Of a stretch of 64,000 bases of DNA, positions 1 to 12,100 are shown in pieces. Made by a program: the position numbers and the translations under genes. The notes below the pieces were generated by a model. That model did not search any database and had not been told where the DNA came from. It was given only the letters and a program-made list of their open reading frames with translations. How positions within the stretch are numbered: the first letter of the stretch is position 1; each line of letters begins with the position of its first letter. The stretch is from Rhypophila decipiens (Eukaryota; Ascomycota; Sordariomycetes; Sordariales; Naviculisporaceae): positions 248,001-312,000 of the forward strand of contig MU858052.1 of NCBI GenBank assembly GCA_033297075.1, given 5' to 3'.

Positions 1-1345
1 CTCATGGTCGTCGATGCTCCAGTCGTTCCGTTTCGGGGAAGTGAATATTTCTTGAATGGGAGTGAATTGAGAGTCGATGAAGTTGAGAATGAGCGTGACT
101 CAGTGACTGGACGCTGAAGCGATGACGGGTTTTTCTTGGTGAGAGTTTGGGCAGAAGTTTTCCTGCTCAATGGCAGCAGATCACAAGACCCAAAACTCGC
201 ATTCTGTTGTCGTGAAATACGAGACACCGTATGCTTCCAATTTGCATTGCCAGAAAATCGCTTCATCTCGACGTCGCCATGTCATCCGTTTCGCTTCCAT
301 CCACAAATCATCAAAGGTGGATCCCTGTGAGAGAACATTGCGTTTTCCACGCGGCGGGATGAAACAAAGGATTGCGGGTATAACCCTAACCCTGATTTTG
401 ATTCAGCTCACCATGCCTCAAAGTGAGGCCGTCAACCACTTCCTGGACCAAGTTCCACTGGGCTGACGGATTATTGCCGTTTTTACGGCAAGGCAACTGA
501 GTCGACTTCTTTAGTATTTGAACGATTCAGCCATAATGCCTGCCCTCCTCATGGCGGTTCGCGAGCGGATTTTCAGGCTGACGTTACCCGGTCACTTTAA
601 GTACGGCCCCGTCTTTCGTCTGTCCAACCTCAGCCGATCCAGAATGAATCGTGGCCGCACTGCCGCAGTAGGCTGAACCCACAGCGCTGGATCCGAACGA
701 TACGAACGCAGTGGAAACCGTGGAATATCTGTCATGGTGGAAAATGTCCATAGTGCATGATCTGGCGGCTGCAGGTGAAGACGTTATCCTGATTTAAAGC
801 TACGGATACAAGGTGGTATGACCTCGGGGGCGAAAACATGCCCGCGGAGTATACCGAATATACGCCGTCAAGCCGTCTGGGTCATTGTCTAAAAAATTTC
901 AAAAACTTTCAAAGAAAAACTCCTTCGACCAGGGGCAAAAATGCGATCCATTCAGGTCCACCATTAATAAACTCATGACGGATCAGCTTGCGAGGCAAAC
1001 CAAGTTAGGGCCGCTGAAGTCTTGAGCCTCGGCCCAAGACAACCCCTCCAACAGCATCCCCGGGCGACATAACCGGCCCCGCACCAAAACGGTTTAGCTC
1101 CAGAGCGGGCAACCTCGGCGCAAGCCCCAAGGATGGGATCGCTGGTCCGCTGACGAGGAGCGGTCCCACTCAACCCCGGATCCAAAAGGGTTCCCCAGAT
1201 TCCCCGAACACCTTGATAATTGCCAGCACCTCCCCTCTTGCTTGATTCTTATTTCTTCCTCTGACCATTCTTCTCCTGAACTTCGGCGCTTTGCAAGTAG
1301 ATTTACGTATTGATACCCATACTCTTTTTATCGTCATCCGTCACA
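1..1345. other. Intergenic / upstream of nitronate monooxygenase
   Basis: No coding region can be supported here. Frames are short and lack fungal codon bias. A two-unit telomere-like CCCTAA tract lies near 382-393. The last 150 bases are pyrimidine-rich and are the likely promoter and 5' UTR of the gene starting at 1346. Confidence 0.5.
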
Positions 1346-2691
1346 ATGGCTTCTCCTCGTAAGTCTTCCCCCATGCGCTCTGTCATTTGGTTTGCGCATG
1401 ATCCCGCCGATCACATGCGCAACATGTTACGGCGCAACCTTGCGACCACCTTGATTCTGTTGGCCATGGCAACTAACACACAGCAACAGAGAAGATTCGC
1501 ACTCCCATTACCGATCTTTTCAAGATCAACCACCCGATTATGCTTGCCGGCATGAACGTGGCTGCGGGCCCTGCCCTCGCTGCCGCCGTCACCAATGCCG
1601 GTGGCATCGGAGTCCTCGGCGGTATCAGCTACACACCCGACATGCTCAAGGACCAGATCGCAGAGCTCAAGAAGGACCTTAAAGACAAGAACGCGCCTTT
1701 CGGTGTCGATCTCCTGCTTCCCCAGGTTGGCGGCAATGCCAGGAAAACAAAGTAAGCGAGTCCAGGACCTAGAACCTAGGTTCGACGAGAGTGAATACGG
1801 CGTCTAACTCGGGCCCTCTTTCTCCATAGCTACGACTACACCAAGGGCAAGCTCAACGAGCTCATCGACATCATTATCGAGTCCGGCGCCAAGCTTTTCG
1901 TATCGGCGGTCGGTGTCCCTCCCAAGCATGTCGTTGAGAAGCTTCACAAGCACGGCATTGTATACATGAACATGATTGGTCACCCTAAGCATGTGAAGAA
2001 GTGCCTGGATTTGGGTGTCGATATCATCTGCGCGCAGGGTGGTGAAGGTGGTGGCCATACCGGTGATGTCCCTACCACCGTCCTCATCCCCGCCGTCGCC
2101 GAGGCCGTCAAGGGCCACAAGTCTCCCCTCACCGGTGGCCCCGTGCTGGTTGTTGCGGCTGGTGGTATTCACAACGGCCAGCTCCTGGCCGCTTCCCTCA
2201 TGATGGGCGCCAGTGCCGTCTGGGTCGGCACCCGTTTCGTCCTTTCCGAGGAGGCCGGTGCCTCCAAGGCACACAAGGAGGCTGTGCGAACTGCCGGTTT
2301 CACCGACACCATCCGCACACTCATCTTCACTGGTCGTCCCCTGCGCGTGCGCAAGAACGCCTACATTGAGAACTGGGAGACGGAGCGCGCCGCCGAGATC
2401 CGCGAGCTTACCTCCCAGGGCAAGCTCCCCTACGAGCACGACCTCGACCAGATCATGTCGGGCAAGGGCGAGATCCCTCAAGCCATGAAGGATGCCGCTA
2501 AGGACGAGAATGGCGAGGATCTTGATGTCGATGATCTTCTGGATCACTTCCAACCTTTCCTCATGGGCAAGTGCGCCGCTGTTTGCAACGAGAAGAAGTC
2601 GGCCAAGGTTATCGTTGACGAGTTTGTCAACGATGCTGTCGCCGCTATCAAGCAAGGAGCCGCTTATACCGTTGTTTCCGCTAAGCTATAA
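1346..2691 (+). CDS. Nitronate monooxygenase (2-nitropropane dioxygenase family), probably peroxisomal
   Basis: Three exons, 1346-1358, 1490-1751 and 1830-2691, give 378 residues, close to the usual length of fungal class I nitronate monooxygenases. These are FMN enzymes that oxidise alkyl nitronates such as propionate 3-nitronate to carbonyl compounds and nitrite. The N-terminus carries the FMN-barrel start PIMLAGM followed by AAAVTNAGGIGVLGG. The segment AQGGEGGGHTGDV holds the expected catalytic His (His168 here). Later glycine-rich loops (VVAAGGIHNGQ, GASAVWVGTRF) match the phosphate-binding region. The first exon is only 13 nt; its ATG and GTAAGT donor join in frame to give MASPQKIRTP. 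The protein ends in AKL, a valid PTS1 peroxisome signal. That FMN is the cofactor and the peroxisome the site is inferred from family and motif. A long antisense frame is a shadow of this gene. Confidence 0.93.
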
Positions 2692-3119
2692 ATAAACTGA
2701 TGACAAAATTCTGGGGGGTTCGGCTCTGGATTGCGGTTACTTGTATTTAGGGTTGGATGGGCGGATAGTACTGGTTTAGACGAAACAACATTCCCTACAT
2801 TTACTTTTTGTGTACAGATAAGTTCCTTGTTCTTGCTCAATCAATGAGAGGAGCAGCAAAATAGTATATACCTGCTATTTTACACCATTTTTATTGTTCA
2901 TATTTGCATATGTCCTAACATGAACCCTGTTTATCTATACCGTACAGGTATCCTCGACATTGACCGCCGTAATAGCGATACCGATGCCCCGCGTTTCTTC
3001 CCGGAATATGACATGGAGTAGCACCACCCGACATCAGTTTCCGCGCACAATACCTCTACAAGTATCCAACAAACAACCTGGCCTGACATCTGCAAGTTAC
3101 CTTGCCGATCTCTTGCAAA
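2692..3119. other. Intergenic, tandem genes
   Basis: Terminator region of the nitronate monooxygenase and promoter of the UCH gene, both on the plus strand. The first 200 bases are T-rich with ATTTT runs. No gene is seen. Confidence 0.5.
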
Positions 3120-3854
3120 ATGTCGGTCACGCACAGGAAAAGTTATCTTCCACTCGAATCAAACCCACAAGTCTTCAACGAGTTGATACATCTCCTTGGC
3201 GCATCGGACGAACTCGCTTTCGAGGATGTGCTGTCTCTCGACGAGCCGTCGCTGCTCCCGCGACAACCGACGTTAGCTGCGATTCTCGTCTTGCCAACCG
3301 ACGATGTAATTGAAGAGAAGAAACTCGCGGCCGAAGCCACTCGTGCTGAGTACAAGGGGAGTGGGACGGAGGAGCCCGTGGTGTTCTTCAAGCAGACCAT
3401 CCACAACGCCTGCGGGCTCTATGCCATTCTTCACGCCCTAGCCAACATCGACCCCTCTCGCTTTTTCGACCGGCACTCTCCTCTTATCCGATTCTTCCGC
3501 GACGCCAAAGACTGCCAGCCCCAGGAGCGAGCCAGCCTTCTCGAATCGTCCGTCGAGATTGAGCAAGCGCATGCTACGGTCGCCGTGAAAGGCGACTCTA
3601 CCGTTCCCGACAGCGCAGAAGATGAAGTGTTTTACCATTATATCTGCTTTGTCCCAGGCGCGGATGGCTGCTTGTACGAGCTTGATGGTGATCGCAAAGG
3701 ACCTGTCTCACTGGGCAAGGTGCAGGTCGGAGAGCAAGGTGATATACTTGGCCCACAGACCATCTCTCTGATTAAAGGGTATCTCGACCAGGGTGACGAC
3801 AATATTGGGTATAGTCTGATGGCGCTCGTACACCGTGGGAAGGAGGTCTCCTAG
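3120..3854 (+). CDS. Ubiquitin carboxyl-terminal hydrolase, UCH-L3/Yuh1 type (peptidase C12)
   Basis: A single-exon frame of 244 residues. The family removes small adducts from the C-terminus of ubiquitin and NEDD8. The complete catalytic set is visible: Gln92 (oxyanion hole) and Cys98 in KQTIHNACGLYA, His173 in FYHYICF, and Asp189 in YELDG. Spacing matches human UCH-L3 (Gln89, Cys95, His169, Asp184), and the length is near the family norm of about 230. The N-terminus YLPLESNPQVFN is the usual UCH start. The ATG at 3120 is the first in frame; the only upstream in-frame start-like codon is TTG. No intron is needed. The C-terminus lacks the long tail of UCH-L5/UCH37, so a proteasome-bound role is unlikely. 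Confidence 0.93.
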   Translation: MSVTHRKSYLPLESNPQVFNELIHLLGASDELAFEDVLSLDEPSLLPRQPTLAAILVLPTDDVIEEKKLAAEATRAEYKGSGTEEPVVFFKQTIHNACGLYAILHALANIDPSRFFDRHSPLIRFFRDAKDCQPQERASLLESSVEIEQAHATVAVKGDSTVPDSAEDEVFYHYICFVPGADGCLYELDGDRKGPVSLGKVQVGEQGDILGPQTISLIKGYLDQGDDNIGYSLMALVHRGKEVS

Positions 3855-5222
3855 CCTGGTTGACGGACAAGTGTTTGGCACGTCGAGGCTAAGCCCGGCT
3901 TCCAGGTCTTCCAGGTAGTACTTGGGAACAACACTAGTAATGATGGGGTACTAGGAGCCTATCCAAAAATCGAAGAGTATCCTTCACTTGATCCGCAATG
4001 AACAGTTTTTGAATGCCGGAAATGAAATAGCAGCGACGGTATATACAGGCCGGCCGTCGGCATATGATTTCAGACTCGGGCCGGCCGGTTGGTCGGTCGG
4101 GCCGCATGAACCCGTTTGAGCGATGCCCCTTCCGGTTTGAGATGTCTGTGTGGCCCCCGGCCGGCCCGGGCCGGCCTTGGTCTAGCCGGGCTATGTCATC
4201 CTCCCATATTTCCGTAACATCTACTCTTTTTGGTCTCATCATCCTCACTTCTCAGTACTTCTGTCCCTTCTTTAGCGCGGATGGACTTTTGTCTGTTTCA
4301 AGTCCGCCATCTTCGCTGGCCGTTGGAACCCAGTAAACACCCGGCAGGCACATTCGGGTGTTGGGCCGGTCTCATTCTCATAACCAGCGTTATCCTGCCC
4401 GTTGGCTAGCTTTTTTCATCGCTCGTTTGGCGGTTGTTCAGCGCAGCTTCTTTTTTAGCAGCTACATAGTCATACACCTTGTACTTTTCCCATATGACTT
4501 TCGGACTCGATGTTCGCTCCTACTCTACTCATCTGCTTGGTGGACTTGTCGAGCGTCTCGGACCGTCACGCATATTCCATCAACCCTCCAAGTGAAGACG
4601 TGTCGGAGACATCAGGTCGCATATTTGACTGTGGTACTCCGGAGAGAAAATATACGCAATACACATCACTCAGTCCCCCTGTTTCTTTGCTTGAGACCAA
4701 TCCATTATCTGCGAAGATCTTGAGCTGCAAACAATCATATGGCGTGCATTTTTGTCCAACCCATTCATGCTTTTTATATCACGGATGTCAATCGCACCTT
4801 GGACCGGACGATTTGGCTTCTGACACCTCGCCGCAGAGGGTACTCGTCTGGAGAGCACAGGATGGGGCTGGAGGCTCTGATCCACGATGGGCGGCCAGCG
4901 ACCACCCCTTCTCTGGCCACACCTCATGAAGATCTCAAACCTCGAGACACAGTATATATTCATGCCATGAGTTTCCCACATCATTTCCTCTTGAGTTCTT
5001 TACGCCCCATAACTTCACTCATCTAAACTTGGTTATATTTTTCCTTTCTACTCCTTCTTCTTTCCTTTTCTCCTTGCTTGTGTGGTCGGCGATCTACATC
5101 TCACCTCATCATCCATCGTTATCACAACTATCCACTTTGGCGCTTCTTATTGTTACAGGGCTGGATCCCGAGTTAAACTCACATAATCATAATACACCTC
5201 GAACTGGAGGGAGTCGGCAATT
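3855..5222. other. Intergenic with GGCCGGCC-rich patch
   Basis: No gene is supported. Bases 4045-4190 contain several GGCCGGCC palindromes, unlike the surrounding sequence. Bases 5030-5110 are CT-rich and probably belong to the promoter/5' UTR of the SUR7/PalI-like gene. An ATG frame at 4739-5026 has no conserved features and was not called. Confidence 0.45.
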
Positions 5223-6667
5223 ATGTCCACCCAACTCTTCAAGTTTGCCGCACTGGGGCAAGCAGCGGTGGCCTTGATATTCATCCTGATCGCTCTCACC
5301 GGAGGCCATAAAGCAAATTATCTGGAAAATGTTCATATTATTCGGGTAAGAACTCCTATCCTTCTCTCTAGCAGTAGCATACACGAGTGTTTTTACTGAC
5401 CGGGTACAACCACACAGTTCAACATGTCCGAGATAGGTCAAAACCTGGTCCCCGATCCTGTACCGCAGAATAACCCAGTCCCATCTGGTAAAGATTGCGG
5501 AGGTGGAATTTTGGGCAAAGTCTGCGATACTGCTGGTGACGCAATCGACAAAGTTCAAGGGGCCGCCGGCGACGCCATCGACAATGTGTCTGAATTCGCC
5601 AAGGACAAGCTGAATATCAAGGACTACTACTCGGTTCACCTGACAGACTTGTGTCTGGGAGACTTTGACGCCGAGGGGGACCCGCTGATTGACTCTTGCA
5701 CCACCCCATTCAACAAGGGTAGGGAGCCTTCTCTCAGTCCAGAGATTCTAGATATTTGACTAACACTTCTTAGATGACTTCAACGTCCTAAAACAGCTGA
5801 CCGACCAAGTGAAATCCGTCGGCATTGACCTCGAGAAACTCGGCTTTGTCAAGGAGCTGAACGACGCCTTCGACAAGATTCCCAAGGTCCTATCCTCAAC
5901 AGGCTACTTCTTTACAGCCATTGCTGTTCTTCTCACACTATGCCTGCTCACGACTGCAGGCGCCGCATTCATCGCCTCCGGGCTGGGAAATACCCTTTCT
6001 CTGGTGGCCATGGGTCTCGCCGGCTTGACCTGGGTACTTGTCGTGGTGGGAACCCTTATCCTCACAGTCGTCGCTGTGAGTGCCAGTAACAAGATCAATG
6101 ATAGGGGCAACAAGATTGGCGTATATGCGGAAGTCGGTGGGGTCATGATGTTCCTCGTCTGGACTGGCCTTCTCTTGATCACCGGCGTTTTCGGTGTATT
6201 GCTTCTTTGCGCATGCAAGAAAGAGGGCCCGCCTCCGCGCTCAATGGACGACGGCGAGATGTACGCTACCAAAGAGGTTGACCCAGACAGTCCAGCGCGC
6301 TCGGGGGAGTTCAACCGTGAATATGAGCATGGACAGCACGAGGAAGGCCCAGGCTATGGACATCAGATGGATCATCCTCATCATGAAGGAAGCGATGTGG
6401 GAAAGGCAGCAGGTTACTACCACCCGGATGATGATCAGCATGGTATGTACTTCTGCTCTCGCGGCCTCTTACCCACGTCCAAGAAAACTTGCCTGGACTA
6501 ACAAAGATGCAGATCAATTCCACTCTCCAGATCAGTCTCCCTGGCCCCAACACTCCCCGCAGCCACTATCACAACCTCAGCCGTACGATAACCGGCTCAG
6601 CGTTGCTCCGAGCGTCCAGGGTCAAGAATATAATCCTCGATACAGCTACGCACCGCACGCACGGTAA
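5223..6667 (+). CDS. SUR7/PalI family four-helix membrane protein
   Basis: Four exons, 5223-5345, 5418-5718, 5774-6442 and 6513-6667, encode 415 residues. One membrane helix lies at residues about 8-29. A long extracellular loop follows and contains YSVHLTDLC and, about 15 residues on, a second Cys, the paired-cysteine pattern of SUR7/PalI proteins. Three more helices follow, then a soluble tail of about 130 residues rich in His, Pro, Gln and acidic residues. The topology fits eisosome/cortical proteins or the pH-response regulator PalI. The loop also contains two near-repeats of GDAIDKVQGAA/GDAIDNVSEF, an amphipathic 11-mer type unit. All introns (72, 55 and 70 nt) have GT-AG ends and keep frame. 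The family call is firm, but the choice between SUR7-like and PalI-like roles is not. Confidence 0.85.
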
Positions 6668-8391
6668 TTGTATCTGAACTCAGTTTCATTCCTGAGATAA
6701 AGAGGGGTGATCAAGCTCGCCGATGATGTACCGACGAAAGTCTGATACACATACGGCTATGGTATCATGGTTGGCCTCCGTCTCGACCTTTCTGGTGTTC
6801 TCGTGTTATTTCTGCCCTCTAGTTAGGAGTATTTCAACATTTCAGCATAAACGGGGATAACCACGAATCGGGCAGGGTCCGGCTATGGCGCATCTTGGCT
6901 GTCTTGTACTATTTTCTACCATATTTTCTGGCTTTCTTTACTTTCGAAATTCCATTTCTTCTCCATTCTTTGATAGCCGTGATTGGGGGCAGATGCACTA
7001 TCTAGTAATATAAAGATTCTTGCTATTCTCAGGTTGTCATGAACGACAACTGAACTGGGCAAGCAATGCACCTTGATCAATAACCCACAACCGCGAACCG
7101 AAAGGGGGTCCCCAACATGAGGCCTTGTTCGGGCCCGTTTCATCCTCCTCGCCATCGTCATCGCCAGACCATTGCATCTCTCCCCCATCCCCAACTTGAC
7201 CCGGCCTCGCCCATCTTCTTGTGCCGCATCATGTACGGCACGCCAGGCACGGGAGTATACAAGCAAGCGGGATGGGAAGATTCGACTTATAGAGGCAATC
7301 TTGGTTCAAATCCCGGAAAAATATGTCCACCGTCCCGGATAATTGGGCCATCGGTTTCGTTTAACACACTGACAGGCAGAATAAATAAAGAGGCACATCA
7401 GTGCGCGTCACTTGGTCTTGATTTTAACGTCTTAATCCTGGTTTTTTTTGGTATGAATTCAGCAGGGCCTTTGTCAACCATGAACCTTTTGGGTTCCTCG
7501 TGAAAGGGACTCAGGTACGCCAGCAAGCCCAAGCAGGATAAATTTGCATAGAACATGGCCAACGGTAAGAAAAGGCACCAGTCCTCTCGTATACAGGCAC
7601 CAGTCTTCTTATATACTACCACTATGGGGTACTCTTGTAGAATAAATGCCTTGACTAGACTAGAATACAGGCATTAACCAACTAGAATAAATACCTTAAC
7701 TAGCTAGAATAAATGCCTCTGGTCTGGAAAGTCAAATTGGACTGGGGCCTGTATAGTAGGCGCCGAAGAAAAAGGCACAGGAGAGTATCTTCCAGGTTGC
7801 ACAGCACATCGCCTCACGAGCACAACATACACGAGGACCGCACGTGCACAAGTGTGGTAAAAATAAACATAATATTAAGTAAACGCCACAGCACAAGTTC
7901 TGAAAAGGCTGGCGGCATAAGCATGTACAAAGTTGGTATCGTATTGTCTCTAGGGGAGGCACAGGGGTGAACAACAAATGAAGAACCCGCCCGAATGATA
8001 GAAGTCGCCAAAAAAACAAGGTAAAACCAACGCCCGAGGAACAAGCCTCGGCGGATATCGATGTCGAAAATTAGAAAGCCAGCGCATGAATGCATCCCAT
8101 CTGCAACCAGCAGATGCACCCCTTTTGTCTCCCCTGAGCCCCAGAAAACACCGCAAGCATAGTTCAACCATACAGAAAAAAAGTTGAGCGTCATGAAAAC
8201 CAGCGCTAAGGATCCACCCTGGCTGTTTGTAACAAGATACCAACTCTGCACAACAAAAGTAATGGCAAGTTACACCCAGCCACGCGAGTCGCTCTGTCGT
8301 GTCTCATATCTCGTACAAACAAGAATCTTCCCGGATGTTGGCATTATCGCTATGTACTTTCCACCATTCCGAGGGTTAAATTGTCGTGAGC
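6668..8391. other. Convergent intergenic region with repeats
   Basis: It lies between two convergent genes. No coding region is supported. It contains a 22-bp minisatellite near 7637-7722 inside a short inverted repeat (listed separately) and several AATAAA-like sites. A box-B-like GGTTCAAATCC at about 7304 has no matching tRNA fold. Confidence 0.5.
7590..7755. repeat. Fold-back element carrying a 22-bp minisatellite (copy 1)
   Basis: About four degenerate units of a 22-bp repeat with core TAGAATAAATGCCTTGACTA occupy 7637-7722. They are flanked by a 16-bp inverted repeat (7590-7605 and 7740-7755, 15 of 16 matching, core TATACAGGC.CCAGTC). Just left of this, a GGCACCAGTC unit is repeated directly. 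The same minisatellite recurs at 44372-44500. Confidence 0.6.
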
Positions 8392-9155
8392 TTAGAGAAG
8401 GGCAGCGAAGCCAGCGACAAGGAGGAAAAGAGCGCTCGGAGCAAGGGCGCTGCCTGCACCCTCTGTAATAGAGGAGGTGGTGCTAGGAGCAGGAGCGCTA
8501 GGAGTAGGAGCAACGAATGTTGCCGAGGTAACGTTGAGCGTAGGGTAGCCTTGCGACGGGACAAGAGAGGCAGTTGAGCTTGCGGACGTGACGGCATAGC
8601 TGGTGCTGCTGTTCGAAGCTGCCGGGTAGCTGGTTGGGACAGGGCTGGAAGTGGACGAGGGGAGCTCAGACGAGGATGTGGGGGCATAGGTCTGCGAGAC
8701 GAGACCACCGTCGATCTTATAAGCAGCAGCGCAAGCAGTCAAGTCCATTCCGTTGGGGCAGCACCATGTCTCGTCGTCAGAATCGGCGGTGCAGTAGTAT
8801 CCAGCGTCGCAAGAGTCTATTGGTATTGTTAGCAATGATCAGCCATCCAGGACTACATGTGATACGTACTTCCGGACTTGTTGGGGCAGCAAGTCTGGGC
8901 AGCGGAGTTGTAGCAGTGGATTTCGAGGTCCTTGGAGGCGCACTCCGAGTAGCCGGCACCGCAAGCTTCCTCGCAGGTGTTTCCATCACCACAAACGGCC
9001 TGCTCTGGCTGGTACCCTGGGTTGTCCTGACGGCGGACGACGCCGAAGAGCTGCCTGACCGACATCTTCATGAGCGGCTTGTAAGGACGGGGCTCGGCAG
9101 CAGCATTGACGGCGAGGGCGAAGGCCGCCAGCGTGGTGAAGGATTTTACGAGCAT
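8392..9155 (-). CDS. Cysteine-rich, Ser/Thr-rich GPI-anchored cell-wall protein
   Basis: Two exons on the minus strand (9155-8870 and 8816-8392, intron 53 nt) give 236 residues. A signal peptide is clear (MLVKSFTTLAAFALAVNA). A Cys-rich ectodomain at about 55-125 contains CGDGNTCEEACG, CYNSAAQTCCPN, CDAGYYCTAD and WCCPNG. A Ser/Thr/Pro-rich stalk and a hydrophobic C-terminus (SALFLLVAGFAALL) follow, with a plausible small-residue omega site before it. This is the standard layout of fungal GPI-anchored surface proteins. The Cys pattern resembles small fungal secreted proteins of unknown function. The donor GTACGT and acceptor AATAG join in frame at Asn-Ser-Cys. The location is well supported, but the biochemical role is unknown. 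Confidence 0.85.
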
Positions 9156-12100
9156 TTTGACTGTGTGCTGAGAATTGACGAGGTGTCCTGATTGGTCTGA
9201 GCGTTCAAGTAATCGATATCGACGACGAGATAATCGCAGGTGATGAGCCTACTAGGTAAATAACGGCTGTAGGTATGTACGGAAAACGAATGGAATGAGC
9301 ACAAGACTCTGATTAAGGAGCGACAGGTTCTTCGTGGTGAAGAGGATGAAAGTTGATGACGATGCAGGAAGACAGAAGAGAACGAGAGTCGAGGGTCGAG
9401 AAGCGAGACAGGATGAATTATGAACGGCGCGAAGATCTGGGTGGGTTGGTCGGGTTGACCCACAATAAACGGCCAAGCGTTACCCTGAGTGGTCTAAAGA
9501 TAAGATGGGGAACCCACGAGATGTACCGTCGCGCAGGAAAGTGCGGGGAGGGTACATTCTGTCACGGCGCCACACCGTCGTCTCCTTAATTTTAAGATTG
9601 AGCTCTCGAGTTCTCCACTCTCCACCGCTTCCCTGCACGGCACTGGTCCGATTTCCAGATTCGTTTCCTGTTCCTGCGTCTGTTCCTGGCGTTCCTGGAC
9701 ATGAAAGCCACCCGCCCCGCAAACTGGGAAAGTCAATCCGCCAACCTGCCAACCAAACTGGTGGGCAAACTCAATTCCAGGACCCAAAATGTGTCAAGGG
9801 CACATGGCATGATGGCGCTGCGTTGTTCCTTCACCAACCAACAAGAATGTTTGCGATTTGTTGCCAGGACACATTTCTGGCTGCACAGCTGCCCGAAGTC
9901 CAAGTTTTTTCCACACCTGACCAAGGCGCCTGCAAAATGACCTTGGAATAGTGCGGCCCGGTGGCCAACGATTCATAGGCTCGGGTTGAGTTACGACTGG
10001 CGGTGACCCGGGCAGGGACTCCCACCACAACGGACGACGGTTTGCCAATACGGATAATGACTGGTCGTCAATTTTGAAGCAGACTCGTCCACGTCACACT
10101 GCCGTTGTCATTCTTTTCATCGAATTGAGGGACAGGCACGAACAACTGAAAATCTTGGAGCAAGAAAATTGCTTAAATGAGTTGACCCCCGCCAAGCAAC
10201 GGCGCTTTACCAAGGCCGACCTCACCAAGCGATGGTCGGCAGTCATTTAATTCTCGGTCGCACCTGCCGTCTTGGTCAATCACCTTCTCATCGTCCTTTT
10301 CGCCTTGATTGGGTTTTGCTTCCGACCGGATATGAAGGAGGTATCCGTATTTGTTCAAGCAGAACCTCAAGAGCATGAAGAAGGGGTAATGGGCTAATTT
10401 GTGTGTTCGTTGACCTTTCCATCCAAGCCCACTGAGCCATTTGGCATGATCTTGAGGTCAATCTGGACCATGTGCCCGGTGGTGGGTTCTTCGCTGCCAT
10501 TCGTCAGTGCCACTCTTCTGTTTCACGCCCATTTTAATGGGTGATCCGAGCTCAGGAGATCATGGAGTGTCACAGCACTAACAATAGGTATAGGTAACTA
10601 TATATATAGTTGTACAAGGGGATCAAGCCCTACTAGTTATAAGCCCCAACTATCTATAGTAGAAGGCACGTGACTAGCTATGTGCCCATATAGCAGCCAT
10701 TACTACCGTTGCTGGTGGCAATGCCATAGCACGGTAAGCCGTGACATGGAGATCGCTTGGCATAGGCAAGTTCAAGCGGGAAACAACAAAGGCATTGTCA
10801 GTTTAGCATGTCTCCAGGAACAGATAAGAGACTGTTTCTTCCCGTTTCTCGGCAGAAACGATGACTTCATGCAATCATCGAAGATGCGGACCAGTTCAAT
10901 GAAAAAGCCAGGAATGAGACTTGCACCTGCTCTGCAATCTGGGGTGAAAGAACTTCCAAGGATCACTCTTCTCCAGGTACCGGGAGGCAGAGTAGCAGAG
11001 GGGACGTAGCCGTGCCGGGCTCGAAGCATTGGAGAACTCAGTCTGGTAGGCGTTCCTTCCCCAGCTTTCTGTCACATCCTAAGCATCGACCATGAGTGTC
11101 TAGCGACAAGGCAGGCAACTCGAAGTTGCCTGCTCTGGACGAACTGCATTAACAGACAAAGACCAAACAAAGAAAACTGGAAGGACCCATGAGGTCTGTT
11201 ACTGTCCAGGAGCGAGGGAGAGCCAAATTTGTCCGTCTCGAACCGATTTGAGTGTTACAAGTGTGCGAACATTGAGTTATGCACGTGCCTAGTCATTGTG
11301 GGCTTTTGAGGAAGCTCCCGAAGTGGGAGGACGGTCGGTTGCTCTCCTGGGAATAACTTCAGCGCTCTTGAATCCACTTCTGAAGAGTATAACCCCCCCC
11401 CCCCCCCCCTCGGATGGACTTCTTCCAGAATTTTTCTTTCTTCTTCCCGCGAGATTCGGATCCGGAGCATCACGACCAAACCTCTGCCGATCGCAGTAGA
11501 AAATTGGAAGAGCAGATATGTCCTGAAACGTAGTCAACATTGACAATCGGTACTTGCCCCCGCGGATATGTCGCCGCCGGGTAGTCGACGTCGACGGTGC
11601 GGGATTTTGCTGATGACACAGCGAGTATCATAAGACCATCAGGTGCAGAGGAATGAGCAGATCGGGACAGGACGTGCTACCATGAGTTCATCAGAAGTAC
11701 CGAAGACAAGATATTTCTGTTCAAACTGAAAATCAGGCAGTCCGTCACCGATCTGGTGGAAGAGTTTCCTCTTGGAAGAGGTCGAAGTCAGCTACTCTGG
11801 AAGCTACTATGTTGGTCGCGGTCTGTCACAGGTCAAGTACATCAGCAGGAAGGCAAACCCCTCCAAGAACCGGCATATTTTGTGTCTCTTACTCACACGG
11901 ACCCTTGGCACTCAGAGTCTGGCAGGAGCAGATATGGTGACTTCTCTGTGCTCTCTGGTTTTGTCCTCCGTAACCGGTGTGAGGTTCGCACCCGTGTGAC
12001 CTCCACTTGCTTGCGTCGATAACTGGCATCATGGCCCAGTCTCTCCTGCCGGCATCTTCGTTGACCCTATGACGGTTTCTCCGCCTCTTCGTCATCCCAT

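Noticed and set aside
382..393. Telomere-like CCCTAA units (also near 18200 and 51549)
   Set aside because: Only one or two units each, so chance or trivial interstitial copies; not evidence of a chromosome end.
1804..2655. 283-codon open frame antisense to nitronate monooxygenase
   Set aside because: It arises from third-position bias of the sense gene; the translation has no conserved motif.
7250..7330. Possible tRNA from a GGTTCAAATCC box B
   Set aside because: No box A at the right distance and no cloverleaf can be drawn.
9505..9951. 148-codon plus-strand ATG frame
   Set aside because: Composition is not protein-like, and comparable frames exist on the opposite strand.
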